From: [Clostridium] citroniae WAL-17108
GTDB lineage: Bacteria > Bacillota > Clostridia > Lachnospirales > Lachnospiraceae
Direction of reading: 5' to 3'
NCBI RefSeq assembly: GCF_000233455.1
Contig: NZ_JH376423.1
Coordinates: forward strand, 310,001 to 374,000
DNA length: 64,000 nucleotides
In this document: positions 23,977 to 32,101 of the stretch, in pieces
Layout of the letters: every line of letters begins with the position of its first letter
Position numbering within the stretch: the stretch's first letter is position 1
The notes under the pieces: generated by a model
The model's input: the letters and a program-made list of their open reading frames with translations, nothing else
Told to the model about the DNA's origin: nothing
Databases searched by the model: none
Made by a program: the position numbers and the translations under genes

Positions 23977-25482
23977 ATGTTGGAAAAAATTGATTTGAAT
24001 AAAACCGTAGATAAGAAATCATACCGCAAGGTAATGGATGAGGCCTCTCAGAGACTGGGACTGCTGCAGCGGGAGTGCAAAGCTGCCGGGATTCCCGTGA
24101 TCATTGTGTTTGAGGGAATGGGGGCTGCAGGCAAAGGGGTTCAGATCAACCGGCTGATCCAGGCCCTGGATCCCAGGGGATTTGACGTGTACGCATGTGA
24201 CAGGCCCACTGAGGATGAGCAGATGCGCCCTTTCCTGTGGCGCTATTGGACCAAGACGCCGGCCAGGGGAAGGATCGCTATTTTTGACAGAAGCTGGTAC
24301 CGCAGCGTGCAGGTGGACCGCTTTGACGGGCTGACGCCCGAGGATAAGCTGCCTGACGCATATCAGGACATACTGTCCTTTGAAAAGCAGCTGAGCGATG
24401 ACGGCACGGTCATAATAAAGTTTTTCCTGTACATTGACAAAGAGGAGCAGAAAAAACGGTTTAAAAAGCTGGACGGGTCTAAGGAGACTGCATGGAGGGT
24501 CACCAGGGAGGACTGGGAGAGGAACAAGGAGTTTGAACGGTATCTCACCATGAATGAGGAGATGCTGGAGAACACGGATACGGATTATGCGCCATGGAGT
24601 ATTATCGAGGCAGTGGATAGAGACTACGCTGCGCTGAAGATCGTGACAGCCGTCATGGACCGTCTGGAAAGCGAGCTGGAGGAGAGAAAGGCTGCCGGGG
24701 AGAAGCCGGCGGAGAAAACTCCTTTAAAGACAACCAGGGACCGCTTTAAAAACGGAGTCCTCTCAGGCATTGACCTGTCTAAAAGCCTGACGGAGGATGA
24801 GTATAAGGAGCGGATGAAAAAGCTGCAGAAACGGCTTGCCCAGCTTCACAGTGAACTTTACCGGCTTCGGATCCCCGTGGTCATCGGATTTGAGGGCTGG
24901 GATGCCGGCGGCAAGGGCGGCGCCATCAAACGTCTGACAAGTCAGCTGGATCCACGGGGATACCGGGTGAATCCCACGGCAGCGCCCAATGACATAGAGA
25001 AGGTCCATCACTATCTGTGGCGTTTCTGGAACAATGTGCCAAAGGCCGGCCATATTGCCATTTTTGACCGCACATGGTACGGACGGGTCATGGTGGAGCG
25101 TATTGAGGGGTTCTGCACAGAGACCCAGTGGAAGCGGGCCTACCAGGAGATCAACGAGATGGAATCCCACATGGCCAATGCAGGCGCGGTGGTGCTTAAG
25201 TTCTGGCTCCATATCGACAAGGACGAGCAGGAGCGCAGGTTCAAGGAACGTCAGGCAGACCCCTTAAAGCAGTGGAAGATCACGGATGAGGACTGGCGCA
25301 ACCGGGAAAAGTGGGACCAGTACGAGGATGCGGTCAATGAGATGCTGGTCCGCACCTCCACCACCTATGCGCCCTGGATCGTGGTGGAAGGAAATGACAA
25401 GCACTATGCCAGGGTAAAGGTGCTTCAGACAGTGGTGGATGCCCTGGAAAAGAAAATCAAGAAAGTAAAAGAGAGCAGATGA
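23977..25482 (+). CDS. Tandem-domain PPK2 (polyphosphate:AMP phosphotransferase type)
   Basis: A 501-residue protein made of two PPK2 domains. The first (about residues 10-235) has the Walker A GMGAAGKGVQINRL and lid DRSWYRSVQVDRF; the second (about 265-495) has GWDAGGKGGAIKRL and DRTWYGRVMVERI. Two-domain PPK2 proteins such as Pap transfer phosphate from polyphosphate to AMP. One-domain forms act on nucleoside diphosphates. ATG 23977 lies 8 bases after GGAGG; an in-frame GTG at 23950 is rejected. The next gene overlaps by 4 bases (ATGA). Confidence 0.9.
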   Translation: MLEKIDLNKTVDKKSYRKVMDEASQRLGLLQRECKAAGIPVIIVFEGMGAAGKGVQINRLIQALDPRGFDVYACDRPTEDEQMRPFLWRYWTKTPARGRIAIFDRSWYRSVQVDRFDGLTPEDKLPDAYQDILSFEKQLSDDGTVIIKFFLYIDKEEQKKRFKKLDGSKETAWRVTREDWERNKEFERYLTMNEEMLENTDTDYAPWSIIEAVDRDYAALKIVTAVMDRLESELEERKAAGEKPAEKTPLKTTRDRFKNGVLSGIDLSKSLTEDEYKERMKKLQKRLAQLHSELYRLRIPVVIGFEGWDAGGKGGAIKRLTSQLDPRGYRVNPTAAPNDIEKVHHYLWRFWNNVPKAGHIAIFDRTWYGRVMVERIEGFCTETQWKRAYQEINEMESHMANAGAVVLKFWLHIDKDEQERRFKERQADPLKQWKITDEDWRNREKWDQYEDAVNEMLVRTSTTYAPWIVVEGNDKHYARVKVLQTVVDALEKKIKKVKESR

Positions 25483-26723
25483 GTGACACAAAAGAGATAA
25501 TCGTAGTGGGAGGCGGGGCAGCCGGGATGATGGCTGCTATTGCCGCCGCAAAGGAAGGCGCCAAGGTGCACCTTTATGAAAAAAATGAGAAACTTGGAAA
25601 AAAATTATTCATCACAGGCAAGGGCCGCTGCAACATAACCAATGCGTGCGATATGGAGGAGCTTCTGGCATCGGTGGTGAGCAACTCCAAGTTCCTGTAC
25701 AGCAGTTTTTACGGCTTTACCAACCAGGATATGATGAACCTGCTGGAGCAGGCGGGGCTTAGGCTCAAGGTGGAGCGGGGGAACCGTGTGTTCCCTCAGT
25801 CGGACAAGTCGTCTGACGTAATAGCTGCCCTGACCTCGATCCTTAAAAGGGAGGAGGTCCGGATCCACCTTCAGCAAAGGGTGGAGGGCCTGGTGATAGA
25901 GGACGGTGTTTGTGTGGGAGTCCGTGTGGGCGGCCGCATTCACAGCGGGGAGGGCGTGATCGTGACCACAGGAGGCTTGTCCTACCCCACCACGGGTTCC
26001 ACCGGTGACGGCTATGAGTGGGCCAGGGAAAGCGGGCACAAGATAACGGACCTGTCCCCTGCGCTGGCGGCCTTTGAGGTAAAGGAAGCGGATACTGTAA
26101 AGGAACTTCAGGGATTGGCCCTGAAGAACGTGGAGGCATGGATATCAGCTGGTAAAAAGGAGCTGTTCCGGGATTTTGGGGAAATGCTGTTTACCCATTT
26201 CGGAGTCAGCGGCCCCCTGCTTTTAAGCGCCAGCTCCTTTGGGGCAAAGGCAATCAGGAAGCAGCCCCTGGATCTGGTCATTGACTTAAAGCCTGCATTG
26301 TCCACGGAGCAGCTGGATGACAGGATCCTGCGGGACTTTACGGAAAGCATGAATAAACAGTTCCGCAATTCCCTGTCCCATCTGTATCCCTCCAAACTGA
26401 TCCCCGTGATCATTGCGCGCAGCGGCATTGATCCGGATAAGAAGGTCAATGAGGTGACCAGGGAAGAACGGGCCAGGCTTGTGAAGGTGACCAAGGGGCT
26501 CACCTTCACCCTGACCGGTTTAAGGGACTACAAGGAAGCGATCATCACCCAGGGAGGCATCTCTGTCCGGGACATAAATCCCTCCACCATGGAATCCAAG
26601 CGGGTGCGGGGACTGTATTTTGCAGGAGAAATACTGGATCTGGATGCGGTTACCGGAGGGTTCAACCTGCAGATCGCATGGTCCACGGGATGGGCGGCAG
26701 GCAGGGGCGCGGCCCTGGCTTAG
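25479..26723 (+). CDS. BaiN/HI0933-type FAD-dependent oxidoreductase
   Basis: A 414-residue flavoprotein. The FAD dinucleotide motif GGGAAGMMAAIAAA lies at residues 10-23, LGKKLFITGKGRCNITN at about 41-57 is the family signature, and the C-terminal TGGFNLQIAWSTGWAAG closes the FAD site. The family includes BaiN, proposed to reduce bile-acid intermediates, but most members have no known substrate and they are nearly universal in Firmicutes. A bile-acid role cannot be inferred from sequence alone. It is translationally coupled to the PPK2 gene. Confidence 0.88.
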   Translation: MSDTKEIIVVGGGAAGMMAAIAAAKEGAKVHLYEKNEKLGKKLFITGKGRCNITNACDMEELLASVVSNSKFLYSSFYGFTNQDMMNLLEQAGLRLKVERGNRVFPQSDKSSDVIAALTSILKREEVRIHLQQRVEGLVIEDGVCVGVRVGGRIHSGEGVIVTTGGLSYPTTGSTGDGYEWARESGHKITDLSPALAAFEVKEADTVKELQGLALKNVEAWISAGKKELFRDFGEMLFTHFGVSGPLLLSASSFGAKAIRKQPLDLVIDLKPALSTEQLDDRILRDFTESMNKQFRNSLSHLYPSKLIPVIIARSGIDPDKKVNEVTREERARLVKVTKGLTFTLTGLRDYKEAIITQGGISVRDINPSTMESKRVRGLYFAGEILDLDAVTGGFNLQIAWSTGWAAGRGAALA

Positions 26724-26790
26724 GGCCAGTCCGGCCAAGGCGCCGGAGGACGTTTGAAAACTCATTATAAGACAGGAGAGTAATGAAAGC

Positions 26791-27468
26791 ATGAAGCATT
26801 TTAACATAGCAATTGACGGTCCGGCGGGAGCGGGCAAAAGTACCATTGCCAAATTGGTGGCAAAGAAGCTGGGATTTGTGTACGTGGACACGGGCGCCAT
26901 GTACCGCACCATGGCCCTCCATTTTCTGAGAAAAGGCATTGATCCCGCGGATGAAGCATCCATTGCAGAGGCATGCCGTGATGTGGACGTGACGATCCGG
27001 TACGAGGACGGCGCTCAGCAGGTGATCCTGAACCGGGAAAATGTCTCAGACCTGATCCGCACCGAGGAGGTTGGCAGCATGGCCTCAGCCACCTCTGTTT
27101 ACATGCCTGTCCGGGAAAAGCTGGTGGAACTTCAGCAGGAGCTGGCGCGAAAAACAAATGTTATTATGGACGGCCGGGATATCGGAACCTGTGTGCTTCC
27201 CGATGCGCCTGCCAAGATCTACCTCACAGCTTCGGTGGATGTAAGGGCAAAGAGGCGGTACGGGGAATTGGTGGAAAAGGGTGTGGAGTGCGACCTGGAG
27301 TCCATTGCAGAGGATATAAAAGAGCGGGATCACAGGGATATGAACAGGGAACATTCACCCCTAAAGCAGGCAGAGGACGCCGTGCTCCTTGACAGTTCCC
27401 TCATGACCATCAGCCAGGTGGCGGATGCCATCATTGCCATTGCCCGTGAACATGGGCTGGAGGTGTGA
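26791..27468 (+). CDS. cmk: Cytidylate kinase
   Basis: A 225-residue kinase that phosphorylates CMP and dCMP. IDGPAGAGKSTIAK (residues 6-19) is the P-loop. YVDTGAMYRTMAL, DGRDIGTCVLPDAPAKIYLTAS and RDHRDMNREHSPLK are the substrate-binding and lid segments, the last carrying the conserved arginines. It lies just upstream of the S1-containing gene, with GGAGG of that gene inside its last codons. The cmk-ispH-rpsA order is common in clostridia. Confidence 0.95.
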   Translation: MKHFNIAIDGPAGAGKSTIAKLVAKKLGFVYVDTGAMYRTMALHFLRKGIDPADEASIAEACRDVDVTIRYEDGAQQVILNRENVSDLIRTEEVGSMASATSVYMPVREKLVELQQELARKTNVIMDGRDIGTCVLPDAPAKIYLTASVDVRAKRRYGELVEKGVECDLESIAEDIKERDHRDMNREHSPLKQAEDAVLLDSSLMTISQVADAIIAIAREHGLEV

Positions 27469-27470
27469 CC

Positions 27471-29462
27471 ATGGAGCGGGAAGTGGTGGTGGCTAAAAGC
27501 GCCGGCTTCTGTTTCGGCGTGGAGCGCGCCGTGGATCAGGTGTACCAGCAGATCCAGGCAGTGAAGGATGGGCGGGCAAAGGGGCCTATTTATACCTATG
27601 GACCCATTATCCACAACGAGGAAGTGGTAAAGGACCTGGAGAGCAAGGGCGTCCGGGTGCTGGAGACAGAGGCGGATCTATTGTCCCTGCCCAGGGGAGA
27701 GGGGACGGTCATCATCCGTTCCCATGGAGTCAGCCGTCACATATATGACATCCTCGGCCAGCGCCAGGTGGCGATTGTGGATGCCACCTGCCCCTTTGTG
27801 AAGAAAATTCACCGCATCGTGTCGGAACATTCCCAGGCAGGGGATGCGGTGGTGATCATCGGAAGCCCGGACCATCCCGAAGTGGAAGGAATCAGGGGCT
27901 GGGGAAATGAGTACACCACGGTCATAGAAGACGGGGAAGGGGTTGATAAATTTTCTCTTCTTAAGGGTCAGAAGCTGTGTATCGTGTCCCAAACGACATT
28001 TAATTACAACAAATTTAAAGAATTAGTTGAAAAATTTTCAAAAAAGGGTTATGATAGTAGTGTTTTAAATACGATTTGCAATGCAACACAGGAAAGACAA
28101 GTGGAGGCAGCGAGGATTGCTTCACAGGTGGAGGCCATGATTGTTATAGGTGGCAGGCATTCTTCTAACACCCAGAAGCTATATGAAATATGCCTCAAGG
28201 AATGTAAAAACACATGTTACATTCAGACACTCGGCGATTTAGATCCTGACAGTGTATCTTCTGTGCGCAGCGTAGGTATTACAGCTGGGGCATCCACCCC
28301 AAAAAAGATTATTGAGGAGGTTCATACCAGAATGGCAGAGCAGAGTTTTGCAGAGTTATTAAAGGAAGAGGAAGAATCAACCAAACCAATACGTACAGGA
28401 GAGATAGTTACCGGTCAGGTCATCGAAGTCAGCAAAGATGAGATTATTCTGAGTATTGCAGGGAATAAGTCGGAAGGCGTTATTACCCGTGATGAATACA
28501 GCAACGACAATAATGTAGATTTGACCACCAAAGTACAGATTGGTGAGGAGATGGAAGCCAAAGTCATTAAGCTGAATGACGGCGTGGGCATGGTTTCTTT
28601 ATCCTATAAGCGTATGGCGGCTGACAGAGGCAATAAGCGTCTGGAAGAGGCGTTTGAGAACCAGGAGGTTCTGACCGCAAAGGTAGCACAGGTATTAGAC
28701 GGAGGCTTAAGCGTTGAGGTTGAGGGCGCTAGGGTATTTATCCCGGCCAGCCTTGTATCTGACAGCTATGAGAAAGATCTGTCCAAGTATGCCGGACAGG
28801 ACATTGAATTTGTGATTACAGAGTTCAATCCCAAGAGAAGAAGGATCATTGGCGACAGAAAGCAGCTGTTGGTTGCACAGAAGGCACAGCTGAAAGAAGA
28901 ACTGTTCTCCAGAATCCAGATTGGTGATGCAGTGGAAGGAACTGTTAAGAATGTGACAGATTTCGGTGCATTCATTGACCTGGGCGGAGCGGATGGACTG
29001 CTTCATATTTCTGAGATGAGCTGGGGCCGTGTTGAGAACCCTAAGAAGGTATTCAAGGCCGGAGACCAGGTGAGGGTCCTGATCAAGGATATCCAGGGTG
29101 AGAAGATTGCCCTGAGTCTTAAGTTCCCTGAGGCGAATCCATGGGTACAGGCAGCAGAGAAGTATGCTGTTGGTAATGTTGTAGTAGGCCGTGTGGCGCG
29201 TATGACGGATTTCGGCGCATTTGTTGAGTTGGAGCCGGGCGTAGATGCTCTTCTTCATGTTTCCCAGATTTCCAGAGAACATGTTGAGAAGCCAGCAGAC
29301 GTATTGAGGATCGGTGAAGAGATTGAAGCAAGAGTGGTAGACTTCAACGAAGCAGACCACAAGATCAGCCTGAGCATCAAGGCTATGATGGCTCCTGCAA
29401 CACAGGATCTGGATGTAGCTGACGTGGATATTGATGCGGTAGCACAGCAGGTAGAAGAATAA
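27471..29462 (+). CDS. ispH-rpsA: IspH-ribosomal protein S1 fusion
   Basis: A 663-residue fusion. Residues 1-285 form IspH, the [4Fe-4S] enzyme of the last MEP-pathway step to IPP and DMAPP; the cluster cysteines are Cys14 (GFCFGV), Cys107 (DATCPFV) and Cys203 (NTICNAT), with TGASTPKKIIEEV near its end. From residue 288 on there are four S1 RNA-binding domains (about 303-372, 387-455, 468-538, 554-625) that bind mRNA on the ribosome. The architecture is known in clostridia. ATG 27471 is chosen because GGAGG lies 7 bases before it. Base composition shifts sharply to AT-rich near 28000, where a promoter and, further on, an internal start are seen (separate entries). Confidence 0.95.
   Translation: MEREVVVAKSAGFCFGVERAVDQVYQQIQAVKDGRAKGPIYTYGPIIHNEEVVKDLESKGVRVLETEADLLSLPRGEGTVIIRSHGVSRHIYDILGQRQVAIVDATCPFVKKIHRIVSEHSQAGDAVVIIGSPDHPEVEGIRGWGNEYTTVIEDGEGVDKFSLLKGQKLCIVSQTTFNYNKFKELVEKFSKKGYDSSVLNTICNATQERQVEAARIASQVEAMIVIGGRHSSNTQKLYEICLKECKNTCYIQTLGDLDPDSVSSVRSVGITAGASTPKKIIEEVHTRMAEQSFAELLKEEEESTKPIRTGEIVTGQVIEVSKDEIILSIAGNKSEGVITRDEYSNDNNVDLTTKVQIGEEMEAKVIKLNDGVGMVSLSYKRMAADRGNKRLEEAFENQEVLTAKVAQVLDGGLSVEVEGARVFIPASLVSDSYEKDLSKYAGQDIEFVITEFNPKRRRIIGDRKQLLVAQKAQLKEELFSRIQIGDAVEGTVKNVTDFGAFIDLGGADGLLHISEMSWGRVENPKKVFKAGDQVRVLIKDIQGEKIALSLKFPEANPWVQAAEKYAVGNVVVGRVARMTDFGAFVELEPGVDALLHVSQISREHVEKPADVLRIGEEIEARVVDFNEADHKISLSIKAMMAPATQDLDVADVDIDAVAQQVEE
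28027..28055 (+). promoter_or_regulatory. Internal promoter inside the ispH part
   Basis: TTGAAA (28027-28032), exactly 17 bases, then TATGAT (28050-28055): five of six matches in both boxes. It lies in the most AT-rich patch of the gene, upstream of the IspH-S1 junction, and would start transcripts near 28062 that encode only the S1 part. Confidence 0.62.
28314..28334 (+). promoter_or_regulatory. Internal ribosome site and start for free S1
   Basis: GAGGAGG (28314-28320) stands 11 bases before an in-frame ATG at 28332, exactly where the S1 part begins. The protein from there starts MAEQSFAELLKEEEES, very like the N terminus of stand-alone S1 proteins, and would be 376 residues long. Together with the promoter at 28027 this suggests separate production of S1. 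Confidence 0.55.
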
Positions 29463-29476
29463 TCGTATGTTATAAG

Positions 29477-29511
29477 ACCGGTTGCAGACAGATGCCTGCA
29501 GCCGGTTTTTG
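29477..29511 (+). terminator. Terminator of the ispH-rpsA unit
   Basis: ACCGGTTGCAG pairs with CTGCAGCCGGT (one G-T pair), followed by five T. It lies 15 bases after the stop codon. Confidence 0.88.
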
Positions 29512-29546
29512 TCTTTGGGCGGGAACTGGTTACCTGCGCCTTATAG

Positions 29547-30884
29547 TTACTTCATAAGCGGATTTAAAAGCAGGGATGCTTCAAAGATGCCTTCCTCGTA
29601 GGTGAATTTAAGGATTCCGTGATACCGGTCCACCAGGTAGCGCACCGATGATGTGCCGGTGCCCAGATCATCCCTTTTGGAGGACATGAAACGTCCGTCC
29701 TTCAGGCATATGACATGGGTGTAGGTATTGCGTACGGACAGGGCGATCATGGATTTGCCGGCCTGTCCGATATTGATGGCAATGGAGGCAGGGCCGCAGG
29801 TCTGGCGCATACAGGACTCCACCGCATTGGAGAGCAGGTTTCCAAGAATGGTGCAGAAATCGATCTCGGGAACGGGTAGGGAGGGCGGAAGCGAAATGGA
29901 GGTCTCCACATCGATTCCCTGATCCTGCGCCAGCTTGATGTAGTAATTGAGAAGGGCGTTGGAGGATACGTTGGAGCAGTATTGCACCATGGAAAGGGCT
30001 TCAAAGCTTCCCAAATATTCGTTGATATATTCCAGGGCCTGATCTGCCTTTTCTTCCTCCAGGAGTCCCTTGAGAGTGATAAGGTGGTGGCGGTAATCAT
30101 GGCGCACTTTCTTAAGCTGGTCCAGGTTGTACTGAAGGGTCGCCATTTGGGAGGTCTGAACGCTGGCCAGGAGCCTGGTGGTCCGGTACTGTTCCTTGAT
30201 GGCATAGCTTTGGGCCAGTCTGGAAAGGATTCTCAGGGTTACGTAATGCACCGCGTAAATACATACGGCCCAGCCCATAACAGAGAAGGCGGCATTGGGA
30301 TGTCTGGCCAGGAATAGCTGGGCGGGAACACTTCCTGTATCAAAGTGATATACGATAAAGAACAGCACGGGAATGGAGACCAGATGCTTCCACACCGGCA
30401 GGGGGCGCGTGTAATCCACGGCTTCCAGCAGATAACAGTGGAGCAGATAGTAGGCGCTGCTGACCATGACAAAGAGCAGCAGCAGGCGGTAAGCCAGTTC
30501 TGCGTTGGCGATGTGGAGATTTCCTTTGGGAAGGTTCCTGGAAGCATAGATCAGGCTGGCGCAAAAGACAGCAATATCAGCGAAGTTTTTAAACAGAAAC
30601 AGCGTGTACACCACCACCTGCCAGTCTGCCTTTGAAAGCCATCTGCACAGCAGTACATTGGCCGTCATGGTGATGCAGACCCAGGGAAGATAAATCTGAT
30701 CCCTGGAAAAACGAAGGGATGCAAAGGTAAAAAGGCACACAAAAAAAAGGTATCCTGCAAGAATACCTGTAATTTTAGCCGCAGAAAATCTCCATTCTTT
30801 GCGGAATGTAATGATAAACGGAAGGATTACAAATAAAATCTCAGCCAGGATCGTACAGACCAGCTGAATATCGATAGAAACCAT
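29547..30884 (-). CDS. AgrC-like membrane sensor histidine kinase
   Basis: A 445-residue sensor with about seven membrane helices in the first 225 residues. The phosphoacceptor box KKVRHDYRHHLITLKGLL follows near residue 260, then a GHKL ATPase with N box NLLSNAVESC and G box GTGTSSVRYLVDRYHG. This layout is that of AgrC and related kinases that sense peptides or other signals in the membrane; there is no separate sensor domain. Its start overlaps the stop of the LytTR regulator (TGATG), and GGAGG lies inside that gene's end. I see no peptide-precursor gene beside it, so the signal is unknown. Confidence 0.88.
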   Translation of the reverse strand: MVSIDIQLVCTILAEILFVILPFIITFRKEWRFSAAKITGILAGYLFFVCLFTFASLRFSRDQIYLPWVCITMTANVLLCRWLSKADWQVVVYTLFLFKNFADIAVFCASLIYASRNLPKGNLHIANAELAYRLLLLFVMVSSAYYLLHCYLLEAVDYTRPLPVWKHLVSIPVLFFIVYHFDTGSVPAQLFLARHPNAAFSVMGWAVCIYAVHYVTLRILSRLAQSYAIKEQYRTTRLLASVQTSQMATLQYNLDQLKKVRHDYRHHLITLKGLLEEEKADQALEYINEYLGSFEALSMVQYCSNVSSNALLNYYIKLAQDQGIDVETSISLPPSLPVPEIDFCTILGNLLSNAVESCMRQTCGPASIAINIGQAGKSMIALSVRNTYTHVICLKDGRFMSSKRDDLGTGTSSVRYLVDRYHGILKFTYEEGIFEASLLLNPLMK

Positions 30885-31612
30885 CAGATACCTCCATTAA
30901 GCTTTGAAAACTGATAGTCTGCATACTGCTGATGGATCTGGGACCGCAGATTCCTGGTGATGGGAAGCTGTTCTCCTGTGGTGAGCACAAATTCCGTCTT
31001 TTCAAGGGCGGAAACCTTATCCATGTTGATGATACAGTTCCTGTAACAGCATATGAACTGGGGATAACACAGCAGCAGACTAGAAAAGTCATGGAACCTC
31101 ATATAGGTTCTCACGGTCTTATCCTCCAGGTGGATCTGGATGTAGTGGTTGCTGTAGTCCGTGTACAGGATATCGTCAATGGGCAGCTTGACCATGATGC
31201 GGCTTTCTTTTACTTCGATATAGTGGCTGCGCTTTTTCTGGGACACGGATCTGAAATAGTCCATGGTCTGGCTGAACTTTCCGTAGCGCAGGGGCTTTAC
31301 CATGTAGTCCAGGGCACGGACTTCATACCCCTTCAGGGCAAAATCTGTGCTGCTGGTGGTAAAGATAAGGGCGCATTGGTCATCATCCTTGCGGATGCGT
31401 TCTGCAACACGGATTCCGGATGCCTCTCCTTTCAGAAAAATATCTATAAAAACAAGGTCAAATGCATTCCTGTGCCATAAATGAAGAAAGTCAGCGGCAG
31501 TGTTAAATATTGTCGTTTGCTGGCAGATATGTGCATCCGTAAAATACGTGTTTATATAACCGGCCAACTGACGCGCCTCATCAATGGAGTCATCAATTAC
31601 TGCGATATTCAC
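30884..31612 (-). CDS. LytTR-family response regulator
   Basis: A 242-residue regulator. The receiver domain has acidic pocket DD at 7-8, phosphorylation Asp57 in VFIDIFLKG and Lys in VKPL near residue 109. A C-terminal LytTR DNA-binding domain follows from about residue 132 (HYIEVKESRIMVKLPIDDILY and CCYRNCIINMDKV). I start it at GTG 31612, since AAAGGA precedes it and the protein then opens directly with the receiver strand NIAVIDDS; upstream in-frame ATGs would add an unlikely extension. Operon with the kinase gene. Target genes are not apparent nearby. Confidence 0.88.
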   Translation of the reverse strand: MNIAVIDDSIDEARQLAGYINTYFTDAHICQQTTIFNTAADFLHLWHRNAFDLVFIDIFLKGEASGIRVAERIRKDDDQCALIFTTSSTDFALKGYEVRALDYMVKPLRYGKFSQTMDYFRSVSQKKRSHYIEVKESRIMVKLPIDDILYTDYSNHYIQIHLEDKTVRTYMRFHDFSSLLLCYPQFICCYRNCIINMDKVSALEKTEFVLTTGEQLPITRNLRSQIHQQYADYQFSKLNGGI

Positions 31613-31769
31613 GTTGTGCTTCCTTTCTACATTTAACATGAAATATATAGCCGATAGATTATGTGAAAATTTCGTCAAAATATTGTATATAATGGGACAA
31701 TAAATATAGATTCAGTATAATATACAACAAGTTAAAAAGCAAGAGTAATTGGAATTAGTTGTAAAGACC

Positions 31770-31799
31770 GTATAGGGGGGCCTGTGCATGGGCATAATC
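31770..31799 (+). promoter_or_regulatory. Sigma-G-like (forespore) promoter
   Basis: GTATA (31770-31774) fits the sigma-G -35 GHATR; after exactly 18 bases CATAATC (31793-31799) matches six of seven positions of the -10 CATNHTA. This is the expected promoter class for a spore-protein gene. The rest of 31613-31769, between the divergent regulator and this site, is AT-rich with no feature I can assign. Confidence 0.6.
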
Positions 31800-31843
31800 C
31801 TTTTGTACTTAATTGAAAGATATGAAAGGAGCTGTAAATTAGC

Positions 31844-32056
31844 ATGGGAAAAGCAAAAAAGGGAGATCCCTTTGATCCTCATAACTTAAGTCCCCAGGAC
31901 CAGCTGAAATTTGAGATTGCCCAGGAACTGGGACTGGAATCCAAGGTCATCGAAGGCGGATGGAGAAGCCTGACGGCAAAGGAGAGCGGAAGGATCGGAG
32001 GATTGATCACAAAGCGCAAGCGCGAGATGAAGCAGGAGGCATTGCAGCAGGATTAA
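31844..32056 (+). CDS. Small acid-soluble spore protein, alpha/beta type
   Basis: A 70-residue lysine-rich protein. KFEIAQELGLESKV (about residues 22-35) and WRSLTAKESGRIGGLITKRK (40-59) match the two DNA-binding helices of alpha/beta SASPs, which coat and protect spore DNA. The first helix matches the family GPR-protease region, whose cleavage site lies in the EIA stretch. AAAGGAG lies 12 bases before the ATG. Its sigma-G-like promoter supports forespore expression. It ends 45 bases before cbiG, with no terminator visible between. Confidence 0.82.
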   Translation: MGKAKKGDPFDPHNLSPQDQLKFEIAQELGLESKVIEGGWRSLTAKESGRIGGLITKRKREMKQEALQQD

Positions 32057-32070
32057 ATATCCGTTATACT
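32042..32070 (+). promoter_or_regulatory. Promoter of the cobalamin operon
   Basis: TTGCAG (32042-32047), 17 bases, TATACT (32065-32070), overlapping the end of the spore-protein gene. The leader before cbiG would be only about 25 bases, so there is no room for a cobalamin riboswitch. Confidence 0.62.
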
Positions 32071-32101
32071 GGAGCGGGGGTTGGGCAGCGGAGGAATACA
32101 G

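Noticed and set aside
28707-29360. Long minus-strand open frame opposite the S1 domains
   Set aside because: It mirrors the strongly biased codons of the S1 coding sequence and shows no family pattern.
31613-32101. Cobalamin riboswitch before cbiG
   Set aside because: I searched the gap by eye for the conserved B12-box and a multi-stem leader and saw neither. The predicted leader is too short.
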